The notes under the pieces: model-generated
What the model saw: only the letters and a program-made list of their open reading frames with translations
What the model was told of the DNA's origin: nothing
Databases searched by the model: none
Position numbers and translations under genes: made by a program
NCBI RefSeq assembly: GCF_006715865.1
Contig: NZ_VFOA01000001.1
Coordinates: 3,224,001-3,288,000, forward strand
Reading direction: 5' to 3'
DNA from: Cellulomonas sp. SLBN-39
GTDB taxonomy: Bacteria; Actinomycetota; Actinomycetes; Actinomycetales; Cellulomonadaceae
Length of the DNA: 64,000 bases
Shown: one piece after another, positions 26,896 to 35,895 of the stretch
How positions within the stretch are numbered: the stretch's first letter is position 1
How the letters are laid out: each line of letters starts with the position of its first letter

Positions 26896-27714
26896 TCAGG
26901 CGTCGAAGCGGTGCTCGGCGTCGGGGAAGGTGCCGGCGCGGACCTCGTCGACGTACGCGCGCGCCGCGGACGACAGCGCGGCGCCGACCTCGCCGAAGCG
27001 CTTGGCGAAGCGCGGCGACCAGTCGGTCATGCCCGCCATGTCGACCCACACGAGCACCTGGCCGTCGCAGCCCTCGCCGGCGCCGATCCCGATGGTCGGC
27101 ACCCGCACGACCTCGGTCACGCGGGCCGCGAGCGGGGCGGGCACCATCTCCAGGACCACGGCCACGGCGCCCGCCTCGACGACGGCGACCGCGTCCTGCT
27201 GCAGGACGTCGGCGGCGTCGCCGCGCCCCTGCACCCGGGGTCCGCCGAGCAGGTGCTCGGACTGCGGCGTGTAGCCCAGGTGCGCCACGACGGGGATGCC
27301 CGCGTCGGTCAGCGCACGGATCTGCGCGGCCACGCGCACGCCGCCCTCGATCTTCACGGCCGAGACCCCGGCCTCCTTCATCATCCGCACGCCCGACGCG
27401 AGGGCCTGCTCGGGGCCCGCCTCGTAGCTGCCGAACGGCAGGTCCGCGACGACGAAGGCCCGCCGTGCGGCCCCCGCCACCGCCCGGGCGGCCACGACGA
27501 GGTGGTCCAGCGTGACCGGCAGGGTCGTGTCGAACCCGAGCATCGTGTTGCCCACCGAGTCGCCCACCAGCAGCATGTCGACGCCCGCGTCGTCGAAGAT
27601 GCGCGCCGTCACCGCGTCGTACGCGGTGAGCATCGTCAGCTTCTCGCCGCGGTCCTTGGCCGCCTGCAGGTGGTGCACGCGCACGCGCGTCGGGCGGGGG
27701 GTCGGCTCGGTCAT
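26896..27714 (-). CDS. panB: 3-methyl-2-oxobutanoate hydroxymethyltransferase
   Basis: A 272-residue TIM-barrel enzyme that makes ketopantoate from alpha-ketoisovalerate and 5,10-methylene-tetrahydrofolate, the first step of pantothenate and hence CoA synthesis. Typical motifs are MLTAYDA, DMLLVGDSVGN with a magnesium ligand, VVADLPFGSY, AVKIEGG, AHLGYTPQS and PTIGIGAG. ATG 27714 follows GGAGCAGCACG. The frame runs 44 codons further upstream but is unconserved. The other pan genes are not in this window. Confidence 0.95.
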   Translation of the reverse strand: MTEPTPRPTRVRVHHLQAAKDRGEKLTMLTAYDAVTARIFDDAGVDMLLVGDSVGNTMLGFDTTLPVTLDHLVVAARAVAGAARRAFVVADLPFGSYEAGPEQALASGVRMMKEAGVSAVKIEGGVRVAAQIRALTDAGIPVVAHLGYTPQSEHLLGGPRVQGRGDAADVLQQDAVAVVEAGAVAVVLEMVPAPLAARVTEVVRVPTIGIGAGEGCDGQVLVWVDMAGMTDWSPRFAKRFGEVGAALSSAARAYVDEVRAGTFPDAEHRFDA

Positions 27715-27873
27715 CGTGCTGCTCCGCGGGGCCGGGGTCTGGGGGTCGGGCGCGGGTCGCGCGCCGCCGTCGAGCCTAGTCCGCACCCGACCGTGCACCC
27801 GGTCGGGGGGACCTGGGGCCCGGCCGGTGAGCCGTGCCGCGCGCACCCGCCACGATCAGGCAGGATGTGCACC

Positions 27874-29211
27874 ATGGACAGGCAGCAGGAGTTCGTCCTC
27901 CGCACCGTCGAGGAGCGGGACATCCGCTTCATCCGTCTGTGGTTCACGGACGTGCTGGGGATGCTCAAGTCGGTCGCCGTCGCGCCCGCCGAGCTCGAGT
28001 CGGCGTTCGCGGAGGGCATCGGCTTCGACGGCAGCGCGATCGAGGGCCTCACGCGGGTGTACGAGGCCGACATGATCGCCAAGCCCGACCCCTCGACGTT
28101 CCAGGTGCTCCCGTGGCGCGGCGAGCGGCACGGCACGGCGCGGATGTTCTGCGACCTCCTGACGCCCGACGGCGAGCCGTCGCTCGCGGACTCGCGGTAC
28201 GTGCTCAAGCGCGCGCTGCACCGCGCCAGCGACCGGGGCTTCACCTTCTACACGCACCCCGAGGTCGAGTTCTACCTCTTCGACGCCCCGGCCGACCCCG
28301 AGCGCCCCCTGGTGCCGGTCGACCAGGGCGGGTACTTCGACCACGTGCCGCGCGGCACCGCGCACGACTTCCGGCGCGCGGCGATCACGATGCTCGAGTC
28401 CATGGGCATCTCGGTGGAGTTCTCCCACCACGAGGCCGGCCCGGGCCAGAACGAGATCGACCTGCGCTACGCCGACGCCCTGACGACCGCGGACAACATC
28501 ATGACGTTCCGCACCGTCGTCAAGGAGGTCGCGCTCGAGCAGGGCGTGTTCGCCTCCTTCATGCCCAAGCCCCTGGCCGACCAGCCGGGCTCGGGCATGC
28601 ACACGCACGTGTCGCTGTTCGAGGGCGACCGCAACGCGTTCTACGAGGCCGGCGCCGAGTACCAGCTGTCCAAGGTCGGGCGGCACTTCATCGCCGGCCT
28701 GCTGCGGCACGCCGCCGAGATCACCGCGGTCACCAACCAGTTCGTCAACTCCTACAAGCGGCTGTGGGGCGGGTCCGAGGCCCCCAGCTTCATCTGCTGG
28801 GGCCACAACAACCGGTCCGCGCTCGTGCGCGTGCCCATGTACAAGCCCGGCAAGGGCAACTCCAGCCGCATCGAGTACCGCGGCGTCGACTCCGCGACCA
28901 ACCCCTACCTGGCGTTCGCGCTCATGCTCGCCGCCGGGCTCAAGGGCGTCGAGGAGGGCTACGAGCTGCCCGAGGGCGCCGACGACGACGTGTGGGAGCT
29001 CACCGACGCCGAGCGTCGTGCGCTCGGGATCGAGCCGCTGCCGACGTCGCTCGAGGCGGCGATCACGGTGATGGAGCGGTCCGAGCTCGTCGCCGAGACC
29101 CTCGGAGAGCACGTCTTCGACTACTTCCTGCGCAACAAGCGGCAGGAGTGGGAGGAGTACCGGGCTCAGGTCACGCCGTACGAGCTGCGGCGGTTCCTCC
29201 CCCTGGTGTGA
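27874..29211 (+). CDS. glnA2: Glutamine synthetase-like protein GlnA2
   Basis: A 445-residue member of glutamine synthetase class I resembling mycobacterial and streptomycete GlnA2. It shares the MDRQQEFVLRTVEERDIRF start, the GFDGSAIEG and HEAGPGQNEIDLRYADAL segments and the MHTHVSLF active-site region. The adenylylation loop has VWEL near residue 373 in place of the LYEL found in GlnA1, so GlnE should not modify it. ATG 27874 is preferred to the in-frame ATG 27865 for ribosome binding site spacing. The Streptomyces homologue has been linked to gamma-glutamyl-polyamine formation rather than ammonia assimilation. It is only 4 bases from glnE. Confidence 0.92.
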   Translation: MDRQQEFVLRTVEERDIRFIRLWFTDVLGMLKSVAVAPAELESAFAEGIGFDGSAIEGLTRVYEADMIAKPDPSTFQVLPWRGERHGTARMFCDLLTPDGEPSLADSRYVLKRALHRASDRGFTFYTHPEVEFYLFDAPADPERPLVPVDQGGYFDHVPRGTAHDFRRAAITMLESMGISVEFSHHEAGPGQNEIDLRYADALTTADNIMTFRTVVKEVALEQGVFASFMPKPLADQPGSGMHTHVSLFEGDRNAFYEAGAEYQLSKVGRHFIAGLLRHAAEITAVTNQFVNSYKRLWGGSEAPSFICWGHNNRSALVRVPMYKPGKGNSSRIEYRGVDSATNPYLAFALMLAAGLKGVEEGYELPEGADDDVWELTDAERRALGIEPLPTSLEAAITVMERSELVAETLGEHVFDYFLRNKRQEWEEYRAQVTPYELRRFLPLV

Positions 29212-29215
29212 CGCG

Positions 29216-32200
29216 ATGAGCGTCGCGGGTCGCGAGCAGACCCTCGCCGGGCGGCTGCGCCGTGCCGGCGTGGGCGACGTGCCGCGCGCCGAGCGGCTGC
29301 TCGCCGACCCCGCGCTCCTGGCCCTGCAGCCCGACCTGGACTCCCTCGTCCCCGCCCTGCGGGACGTCGGCGACCCAGACCTCGCACTGCTCGCCCTCGC
29401 CAAGATCGCCGGCGCCGTGCAGCGCGACGCGGAGCTGAGCGGCCTCCTGCGCGACATGCTCGCCGGCGAGGGGGAGGCCCGCACGCGGCTGCTCGCCGTG
29501 ACCGGGGCGTCCCTCGCGCTCGGCAACACGCTCGCCGCCGACCCCCGGGCGCTGCACGTCGTCGTCGACCCGACCCCGGGCACCGGCGTCGACGCCGGAG
29601 AGGTCCGGGCCGAGCTGCTGCGTGCCGTCGACGCCGACCCCGACGCCCCCGTGCCCGTGGCCGGCACCGCGGGCGCGGCCGGGGTCGACGCCATGCGCCG
29701 CGCCTACCGGCGGCGCCTGCTGCGCATCGCCGCCACCGACCTCACCGTCGACGACCCCCTCAGCCGGCTGCCGGGCGTGGCGGCGGCGCTCGCGGACCTG
29801 GCCGCCGCCGCCCTCGAGGCGGCCCTGGCGCTGGCCCGCGCCGACCTGGACGACCACGGCGCGGGCGTCCGGCTGGCCGTCATCGGCATGGGCAAGACCG
29901 GTGGCCGCGAGCTCAACTACGTCTCCGACGTCGACGTCGTCTACGTGGCCGAGCCCGTCGACGGCACGCCCGAGGACGAGGCCATGGCCGTCGGGGCGCG
30001 ACTGGCCGCCGGGCTCGCGCGTGCGTGCTCCGTCCCCTCGGGCGAGCCGGCGCTGTGGCCAGTCGACGCGGCGCTGCGCCCCGAGGGCAAGGACGGCCCG
30101 CTCGTGCGGACCCTCGCCAGCCACCGGGCGTACTACGGGCGCTGGGCGAAGACGTGGGAGTTCCAGGCGCTGCTCAAGGCCCGCCCGCTGGCCGGCGACC
30201 GCGACCTCGGCCGCGCCTACGTCGAGACCGTCAACCCGCTGGTGTGGTCGGCCGTCGAGCGCGAGAACTTCGTCGAGGACTCCCAGGCCATGCGCCGACG
30301 CGTCGAGCAGCACGTGCCCCGCGCCGAGGCCGACCGCCAGCTCAAGCTCGGCGTCGGCGGTCTGCGGGACGTGGAGTTCACCGTGCAGCTGCTCCAGCTC
30401 GTGCACGGACGCGCGGACGAGGCCATCCGCAGCCCCAGCACCCTCACCGCGCTCGCCGCGCTCGCCGCAGGCGGGTACGTGGGCCGCGAGCACGCCGGCC
30501 AGCTCGCGGTCTGCTACCGGTGGATGCGCGCCATGGAGCACCGCATCCAGCTGTACCGGCTGCAGCGCACGCACCTGGTGCCCACGGCCGACGGCGACCT
30601 GCGGCGGCTGGCCCGCACCCTCGGCATGCGGGCCGAGGGCCCCGACGGGCTGCTCGAGCGGTGGCGCAGCACCCGCCGCGACGTGCGGCGCCTGCACGAA
30701 GAGCTGTTCTACCGCCCCCTGCTGCCCGCCACGGCACGGCTGTCGACCGAGGAGGCCAGCCTCGCGCCCGACGCCGCCCGCGCCCGCCTCGCCGCGATCG
30801 GCTACCGCGACCCGGCCGGGGCCCTGCGGCACATCGGCGCGCTCACCGACGGCGTGACCCGGCGCGCGGCGATCCAGCGCCAGCTGCTGCCCGTCATGCT
30901 CGGCTGGTTCGCCGAGGGCCCCGACCCCGACGGCGGGCTGCTCGCGTTCCGGCGCCTGTCCGAGCAGCTCGGCACGACGCACTGGTACCTCAAGCTGCTG
31001 CGCGACTCCGGCACGGCCGCGCAGCGCCTCGCGACGCTGCTGTCGACGTCGCGCTACGCCGCCGACGCCCTCAGCCGCTCCCCGGAGTCCGTCACGTGGC
31101 TCGCGGCCGACGCGGACCTCGCTCCCCGGACCGCCGAGCGGCTCGCGGCCGAGGCCGACGCGGTCCTGCGCCGCGCGCACGAGCCCGTGCCCGCCGTCAC
31201 CGCGCTGCGCGCCCTGCGCCGCCGCGAGCTGGCCCGCACGGCGGTCGCCGACGTGCTCGGGGTCGTCACCGGGGTCCGTGCCTCGCAGAGCCTGACCGTC
31301 GCGGCCGACACCGTGCTCGCCGGCGCCCTGCGGGTCGCCCAGGCCGAGGCGTGCGCGGTCCGCGGCCTCCACGAGGCACCGACCCGCCTGCTCGTGGTGG
31401 CCATGGGTCGGCTCGGCGGCGGCGAGGTCGGCTACTCCTCCGACGCCGACGTGATGTTCGTCCACGACCCTCTCCCTGGCGCCGACCCCGCCGTCGCCCA
31501 GGACGTGGCCCTGGCCACCGCGACCGGCCTGCGGCAGCTGCTCGGCGCCGTGGGCCCCGAACCCACGCTCGCGGTCGACGCCGACCTGCGCCCCGAGGGT
31601 CGCAACGGCCCCCTGGTGCGGACGTTCGACGCCTACGCCGAGTACTACCAGCGCTGGTCGTCCCCCTGGGAGTCGCAGGCGCTGCTGCGGGCCCGGCCCG
31701 TCGCCGGTGACACCGCCCTCGGCGAGCGGTTCGTCGCCCTCGTCGACCCGCTGCGCTACCCCGTCGACGGGCTCGACGTCGCGACCACGCGCGAGGTGCG
31801 CCGCATCAAGGCCCGCGTCGAGGCCGAGCGCCTCCCGCGCGGCGTGGACCCCACCCGGCACGTCAAGCTCGGGCGGGGCGGCATCGCCGACGTCGAGTGG
31901 ACCGCCCAGCTGCTCCAGCTCCAGCACGCCCACGCCGTGCCCGCGCTGCGGACCACCTCGACGCTCGGGGCGCTCACCGCCGCGACCGACGCGGGCCTGC
32001 TGCACGCCGACGATGCGCAGGTGCTGCGCGAGGCGTGGGAGATGGCCTCGCGGGTCCGCGACGCCAACGTGCTGTGGACCGGTCGCGCCGAGGGCGCGCA
32101 CGCGGACGTCCTGCCGCACGACCGGCAGGCGCTCGCCGGCGTCTCCCGGGTCATGGGGTACCCCGCCGGGTCGGGCGGCGCGCTCGAGCAGGACTACCTG

Positions 32201-32251
32201 CGCACCGCCCGCCGGGCCAGAGCCGTCGTCGAGCGCGTCTTCTACGGCTGA
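29216..32251 (+). CDS. glnE: Bifunctional glutamine synthetase adenylyltransferase/deadenylase
   Basis: A 1011-residue enzyme that attaches AMP to, and removes it from, glutamine synthetase I. It has two nucleotidyltransferase domains. The first has GMGKTGGRELNYVSDVDVVYV near residue 223 and the second AMGRLGGGEVGYSSDADVMFV near residue 728. Each carries the paired aspartates of the active site, and each is followed by a helical bundle. ATG 29216 lies 4 bases after the glnA2 stop, so the two are one transcript. Its substrate is most likely GlnA1 at 36-37 kb, which keeps the target tyrosine. Confidence 0.96.
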   Translation: MSVAGREQTLAGRLRRAGVGDVPRAERLLADPALLALQPDLDSLVPALRDVGDPDLALLALAKIAGAVQRDAELSGLLRDMLAGEGEARTRLLAVTGASLALGNTLAADPRALHVVVDPTPGTGVDAGEVRAELLRAVDADPDAPVPVAGTAGAAGVDAMRRAYRRRLLRIAATDLTVDDPLSRLPGVAAALADLAAAALEAALALARADLDDHGAGVRLAVIGMGKTGGRELNYVSDVDVVYVAEPVDGTPEDEAMAVGARLAAGLARACSVPSGEPALWPVDAALRPEGKDGPLVRTLASHRAYYGRWAKTWEFQALLKARPLAGDRDLGRAYVETVNPLVWSAVERENFVEDSQAMRRRVEQHVPRAEADRQLKLGVGGLRDVEFTVQLLQLVHGRADEAIRSPSTLTALAALAAGGYVGREHAGQLAVCYRWMRAMEHRIQLYRLQRTHLVPTADGDLRRLARTLGMRAEGPDGLLERWRSTRRDVRRLHEELFYRPLLPATARLSTEEASLAPDAARARLAAIGYRDPAGALRHIGALTDGVTRRAAIQRQLLPVMLGWFAEGPDPDGGLLAFRRLSEQLGTTHWYLKLLRDSGTAAQRLATLLSTSRYAADALSRSPESVTWLAADADLAPRTAERLAAEADAVLRRAHEPVPAVTALRALRRRELARTAVADVLGVVTGVRASQSLTVAADTVLAGALRVAQAEACAVRGLHEAPTRLLVVAMGRLGGGEVGYSSDADVMFVHDPLPGADPAVAQDVALATATGLRQLLGAVGPEPTLAVDADLRPEGRNGPLVRTFDAYAEYYQRWSSPWESQALLRARPVAGDTALGERFVALVDPLRYPVDGLDVATTREVRRIKARVEAERLPRGVDPTRHVKLGRGGIADVEWTAQLLQLQHAHAVPALRTTSTLGALTAATDAGLLHADDAQVLREAWEMASRVRDANVLWTGRAEGAHADVLPHDRQALAGVSRVMGYPAGSGGALEQDYLRTARRARAVVERVFYG

Positions 32252-32351
32252 CACGCCCGTCCGGGCCTCTCGCGCGCAGCGGCGCGCGGTGGGATGCTCG
32301 CTCGCAGGGCGGCGAAGCAGCGGCCCACGGCGCACGTCGGCGGGGGACCGG

Positions 32352-33773
32352 ATGGCCGGCAGCAGCAGCACGAGCGGACGGCCGCCGGGCGCGCCCACGG
32401 ACCACGCCCAGCCCGACGAGCACGACGACCACGCCGTGCTGCGCGCGCGCGTCGCGGCGCTGGAGGCCGAGAACGCCCGCCTGCGCGCCGCCACGCGCAC
32501 CCCGCCCGCCGTCGCGCCCGGCGCCCCCGGCGCACCCGCCGCGTCGGCCGGCGGCGCCCCGCGTCGTGCCCGGCGGGTCGCCCGGGGCAGCGTCGTGGTC
32601 GCGCTCGTCGTCGTCGCGTCCCTGCTCGCGCCGGTCGCTGTCGTGTCGGCGTGGGCGCGCGGCGTCGTCGTCGACACGGAGCGCTACCTCGCGACGGTCG
32701 CACCGATCATCGACGCCCCCGCCGTGCAGGACGCCGTCACCCAGCGCGTCACCGTCGCCGTCGTCGAGGGCATGCGGCTCGAGGAGCTCGCCGCCGACCT
32801 CACCGCCGCCGTCGGCGAGCTGGGCCTGCCGCCACGCCTCGGCGTGCTCGCCGCGTCGCTCGAGGGGCCGTTGGTGGACGCCGTGACCGGGCGGGTGCGG
32901 CAGGCCGTGCACCGGGTGGTCACGTCGGACGCCGCGTCGTCCGTGTGGGCGCAGGGCCACCGGACGGTGCACGCCCAGCTCGTCGCCGTCCTGCGGGGCG
33001 ACCCCGACGCCGTCGCCACGCTCGACGCGGACGGCACCCTCAGCGTCGACCTCGGCCCGGTCGTGGACGAGGTGCGGGCCGCGCTGGTCGCATCGGGCTT
33101 CACGCTCGCCGAACGCATCCCCGCGATCAACCCCACCTTCCCGCTGGTCTCCAGCCCCGACCTGCTGACCCTGCGGCAGGGGTACCGGGCGCTCGACGTG
33201 CTCGGCACCTGGCTGCCGTGGCTGGTGCTCGCGCTCTACGCGGCGGCCGTGCTCGCGGCCGTGCACCGGGCCCGGGCCGTGCTGGCCTGCTCGCTGGCGC
33301 TGGCCGGCACCATGGTGCTCCTCGCGGTCGCCGTCGCCGTCGGCCGGCAGGGGTTCATCGGTGCGCTCCCGCCAGACGTCCAGCGCCCCGACGCGGCGGT
33401 CGTCGTCTTCGACCAGGTCGTCTCGCTGCTGCGGGTGTCCCTGCGCGCGGTCCTCGTCCTGGCCCTGGTCGCCGCGGCCGTCGCCTTCCTGTCCGGGCGG
33501 TCCGCCGCGGCCGTCGCCGTGCGCGAGGGCGCCGCTGCGGCCGCCGCGTGGCTGCGCGGGGCGGGGGAGCGGCGCGGGCTGAGCAGCGGACCCGTCGGGG
33601 CGTGGCTGCACGACCAGCGTGTCCTCGTCCGCTCCTCCGTCGTCGTCCTGGCAGCCGCCGTCCTCGTCCTCGTGGACCGCCCCACGGCGGGGACCGTGCT
33701 GACCGTGTGCGCGGTCGCCGGGGCGGTCCTGCTCGTCACCGGGCTCGCCGCCCGCCCGCCCCACCCCTCCTGA
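32352..33773 (+). CDS. Integral membrane protein with an N-terminal coiled coil
   Basis: A 473-residue protein of an actinobacterial family without assigned function. A short cytoplasmic coiled coil (LRARVAALEAENARLRA, about 30-46) and a basic stretch lead to a first membrane helix (about 77-98). An extracytoplasmic domain of about 180 residues follows, containing VVDTERYLATVAPIIDAPAVQDAV. Four more membrane helices occupy about residues 282-470. ATG 32352 follows CGGGGGACC. It starts 100 bases after glnE. The domain plan suggests a sensor or scaffold, but no catalytic motif is present. Confidence 0.8.
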   Translation: MAGSSSTSGRPPGAPTDHAQPDEHDDHAVLRARVAALEAENARLRAATRTPPAVAPGAPGAPAASAGGAPRRARRVARGSVVVALVVVASLLAPVAVVSAWARGVVVDTERYLATVAPIIDAPAVQDAVTQRVTVAVVEGMRLEELAADLTAAVGELGLPPRLGVLAASLEGPLVDAVTGRVRQAVHRVVTSDAASSVWAQGHRTVHAQLVAVLRGDPDAVATLDADGTLSVDLGPVVDEVRAALVASGFTLAERIPAINPTFPLVSSPDLLTLRQGYRALDVLGTWLPWLVLALYAAAVLAAVHRARAVLACSLALAGTMVLLAVAVAVGRQGFIGALPPDVQRPDAAVVVFDQVVSLLRVSLRAVLVLALVAAAVAFLSGRSAAAVAVREGAAAAAAWLRGAGERRGLSSGPVGAWLHDQRVLVRSSVVVLAAAVLVLVDRPTAGTVLTVCAVAGAVLLVTGLAARPPHPS

Positions 33774-33978
33774 CCGCACGCCCCCTTCAGACCGCCCCGC
33801 CCCTCCTGACCGAGTCGAGCAGCGTCCCCGCAGACCGTGACCTCGTCGTGCGGTGCGGACCTGGACGTCGTCTGTGTGGAGGCTGTGCCGCAGACGTTCA
33901 CGGGGCAGCACCCGATCGCCACCGAACTCCCGCACGAACACGGGCCGCGACGTCCTCCGGATCCCTAACGTCACGACC

Positions 33979-35763
33979 ATGAGCCCTGACGGTGAGACCG
34001 GCCCCGAAGCCGCACCCGGAGCGGAACCCGCTCCCGCACCCGACGCCGCGACGCCTGCCCCGGCGCCCGGCCCCGCCCCGGCGTCCACAGCAGCGCGGGC
34101 ACCTGCGCCCGCGACGTCCGCCGCACCCGCGACGTCCGCCGCACCCGCGACGGTTGCCGCACCCGCGACGGTCGCGGCGGAACCGCCTTCGCCGGCCGGC
34201 GCCGACGCCGTGCCCGGCCCCGTGCCGGTGGCCGTCGCCCCCTCGGCCCAGGACCGGCGGGCCGCGGTCGTCCACCCGCCGTACGGGCAGCGCCCGCCCT
34301 TCGTCCCGCCGCCGCCCGGTCCCGTCGACCGGGCGCTCGCGGCCTTCTGGGCGCACGGCCGCGAGCCTGCCGGGGTCCGCGTGCTCGGGCTGTGCGGTGC
34401 CGCCGGGATCGCGGGCGGCGTGCTGCTCGTCGGCCAGGAGCCGGGGCTGGGCGTCGCGCTCGCCGCCGCGGTGGTCTGGGCGGGCGCCCTGCCGGCCCTG
34501 TGGCGTCGGCGTGACGCCGTGGACCTGCTGGTCGTGACGCTGTCGGTGCTGCTCGTCTCGGTCGTGGCCGTCCGCTCCGCGGGGTGGGTCGTGTGGCTGT
34601 GCCTGCTCGCCGCGGCCTGGACGGCGACGTCCGCCGCGTCGGGCGCGCGCGCCGGGTGGGCGGTCGTCGCCGCACCGGCGACGTGGGTCGCGGGTGCCCT
34701 GCGGGCTCTGCCGTGGGTCCGCCACGGGCTCGGGCAGGCGGTCGGGGGTCGGCGGGCGCAGGTGCTCGCGTGGCTGCGGACGCTCGGGCTGACCACGGTG
34801 CTCCTCGTCGTGTTCGGTGCGCTCTTCGCGTCCGCCGACCAGGTCTTCGCCAGCTACCTGCCCACGTTCTCCTGGGGCGACCTGCCGGCACGCGTGGTCG
34901 TCGCCGTGCTCGTCGCCCTGGCGGCGGCGGCGCTGGCCACGCTCGCCCTGCACCCGCCCGTGTGGTCGACCGCGCGGGTCCCGGAGGGCCGGCCGGCCGA
35001 GCGGACGGCCTGGCTGACACCCGTCGTCGCCCTCGACGCCCTCGTGCTCGCGTTCGTGGGCGTCCAGGTGGGTGGCGTGCTCGGCGGGCACCAGCACGTC
35101 CTCGAGACCGCGGGCCTGAGCTACGCGCAGTACGCCCGCGCCGGGTTCGGCCAGCTCGTCGTCGTCACGGTGCTGACGCTCCTCGTCGTCACGGTCGCCG
35201 CCCGGCACGCCCCGCGGGCCACGCGCCGTGACCGCATCGTGGTCCGCGCCGCCCTGGGCACCCTGTGCCTGGGCACGCTCGGCGTGGTCGCGTCGGCGCT
35301 GCGCCGCCTCGACCTGTACGTCGAGGCCTTCGGGCTGACCCGCCTGCGGATCACCGTGGCCGTCGCCGAGGTGGTCATGGGGGCCGTGCTGGTGTTGCTG
35401 CTGGCCGCCGGGGTGCGGTGGAGCGCCCGCTGGGTGGCCCGCACGGTCCTCGTGGTCGCGGCCGTCGCGGTGCTGGGACTGGCCGCCGTCAACCCCGACG
35501 CCCTCATCGTCCGCAACAACACGACCGCGGACCTCGTGGTGCCGCTGGACGTGGACTACCTGCGCGGGCTGTCCGCCGACGCCGTGCCCGCCGCCGCCGA
35601 GCTCGACGAGCCGCTGCGCTCGTGCGTGCTCTCCGGCATCCGGACCGAGCCCGCCGAGGACGGCCTGGGCTGGAACCTGGCCCGGGAGCGGGCGACGTAC
35701 ACCCTGCTCAACACGGGTCTGCTCGACGCGTCGGTGCCCTGCCAGGGGGTCTCGCGCCCCTGA
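33979..35763 (+). CDS. DUF4173/DUF4153 polytopic membrane protein
   Basis: A 594-residue protein. The first 115 residues are Pro/Ala-rich and contain a short tandem repeat. They are followed by about 12 hydrophobic segments and an extracytoplasmic C-terminal domain with RNNTTADLVVPLDVDYLRGLSADAVPA. Segments such as GLSYAQYARAGFGQLV and EAFGLTRLRI are typical of the DUF4153/DUF4173 family, whose function is unknown. A TAACGT hexamer ends 7 bases before ATG 33979, suggesting a leaderless message. Two hairpins follow the gene. Confidence 0.85.
   Translation: MSPDGETGPEAAPGAEPAPAPDAATPAPAPGPAPASTAARAPAPATSAAPATSAAPATVAAPATVAAEPPSPAGADAVPGPVPVAVAPSAQDRRAAVVHPPYGQRPPFVPPPPGPVDRALAAFWAHGREPAGVRVLGLCGAAGIAGGVLLVGQEPGLGVALAAAVVWAGALPALWRRRDAVDLLVVTLSVLLVSVVAVRSAGWVVWLCLLAAAWTATSAASGARAGWAVVAAPATWVAGALRALPWVRHGLGQAVGGRRAQVLAWLRTLGLTTVLLVVFGALFASADQVFASYLPTFSWGDLPARVVVAVLVALAAAALATLALHPPVWSTARVPEGRPAERTAWLTPVVALDALVLAFVGVQVGGVLGGHQHVLETAGLSYAQYARAGFGQLVVVTVLTLLVVTVAARHAPRATRRDRIVVRAALGTLCLGTLGVVASALRRLDLYVEAFGLTRLRITVAVAEVVMGAVLVLLLAAGVRWSARWVARTVLVVAAVAVLGLAAVNPDALIVRNNTTADLVVPLDVDYLRGLSADAVPAAAELDEPLRSCVLSGIRTEPAEDGLGWNLARERATYTLLNTGLLDASVPCQGVSRP
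34108..34179 (+). repeat. Four tandem copies of an 18-base unit inside the DUF4173 gene
   Basis: The unit CCCGCGACGTCCGCCGCA occurs at 34108 and 34126 identically, then twice more with a few changes (34144, 34162). It encodes P-A-T-[SV]-A-A repeats in the disordered N-terminus. Such arrays change length by slippage. Confidence 0.85.
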
Positions 35764-35812
35764 CGGACCGTCTCGACCAGGGTCGGGCCGCCGCCGTCGG
35801 GCGGCAGGACGG

Positions 35813-35849
35813 CGGCACCCCCGCCGCCACGAGGGCGACGGGGGTGCCG
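35813..35849. terminator. Hairpin between converging DUF4173 and glnA1 genes
   Basis: CGGCACCCCCG and CGGGGGTGCCG form an 11-bp stem with a partly paired loop, 50 bases after the DUF4173 stop codon. It probably terminates the rightward transcript. Confidence 0.55.
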
Positions 35850-35863
35850 GTCCAGCAGGCCCA

Positions 35864-35889
35864 CGGCCCCTGGGAGCAGCCAGGGGCCG
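35864..35889. terminator. Hairpin next to the glnA1 stop codon
   Basis: CGGCCCCTGG pairs perfectly with CCAGGGGCCG around GAGCAG, ending 6 bases from the glnA1 stop codon on the minus strand. It probably terminates glnA1 and can act on both strands. Confidence 0.65.
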
Positions 35890-35895
35890 GGACGA

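Noticed and set aside
29171-32677. A 1168-codon open frame on the minus strand opposite glnE
   Set aside because: It is the antisense shadow of glnE and its neighbour; its translation has no motifs, is dominated by Arg, Gly and Val, and has no initiation signals. Such long antisense frames are common at this GC content.
33774-33978. Direct repeat of CTCCTGACCG around 33768 and 33805 considered as a regulatory element
   Set aside because: Two short copies in a C-rich stretch with no symmetry or promoter relationship; not distinguishable from chance.
34108-34179. 18-base tandem repeats considered as a CRISPR-like array
   Set aside because: The units are contiguous without spacers and keep the reading frame of a coding region, so they are simple coding repeats.
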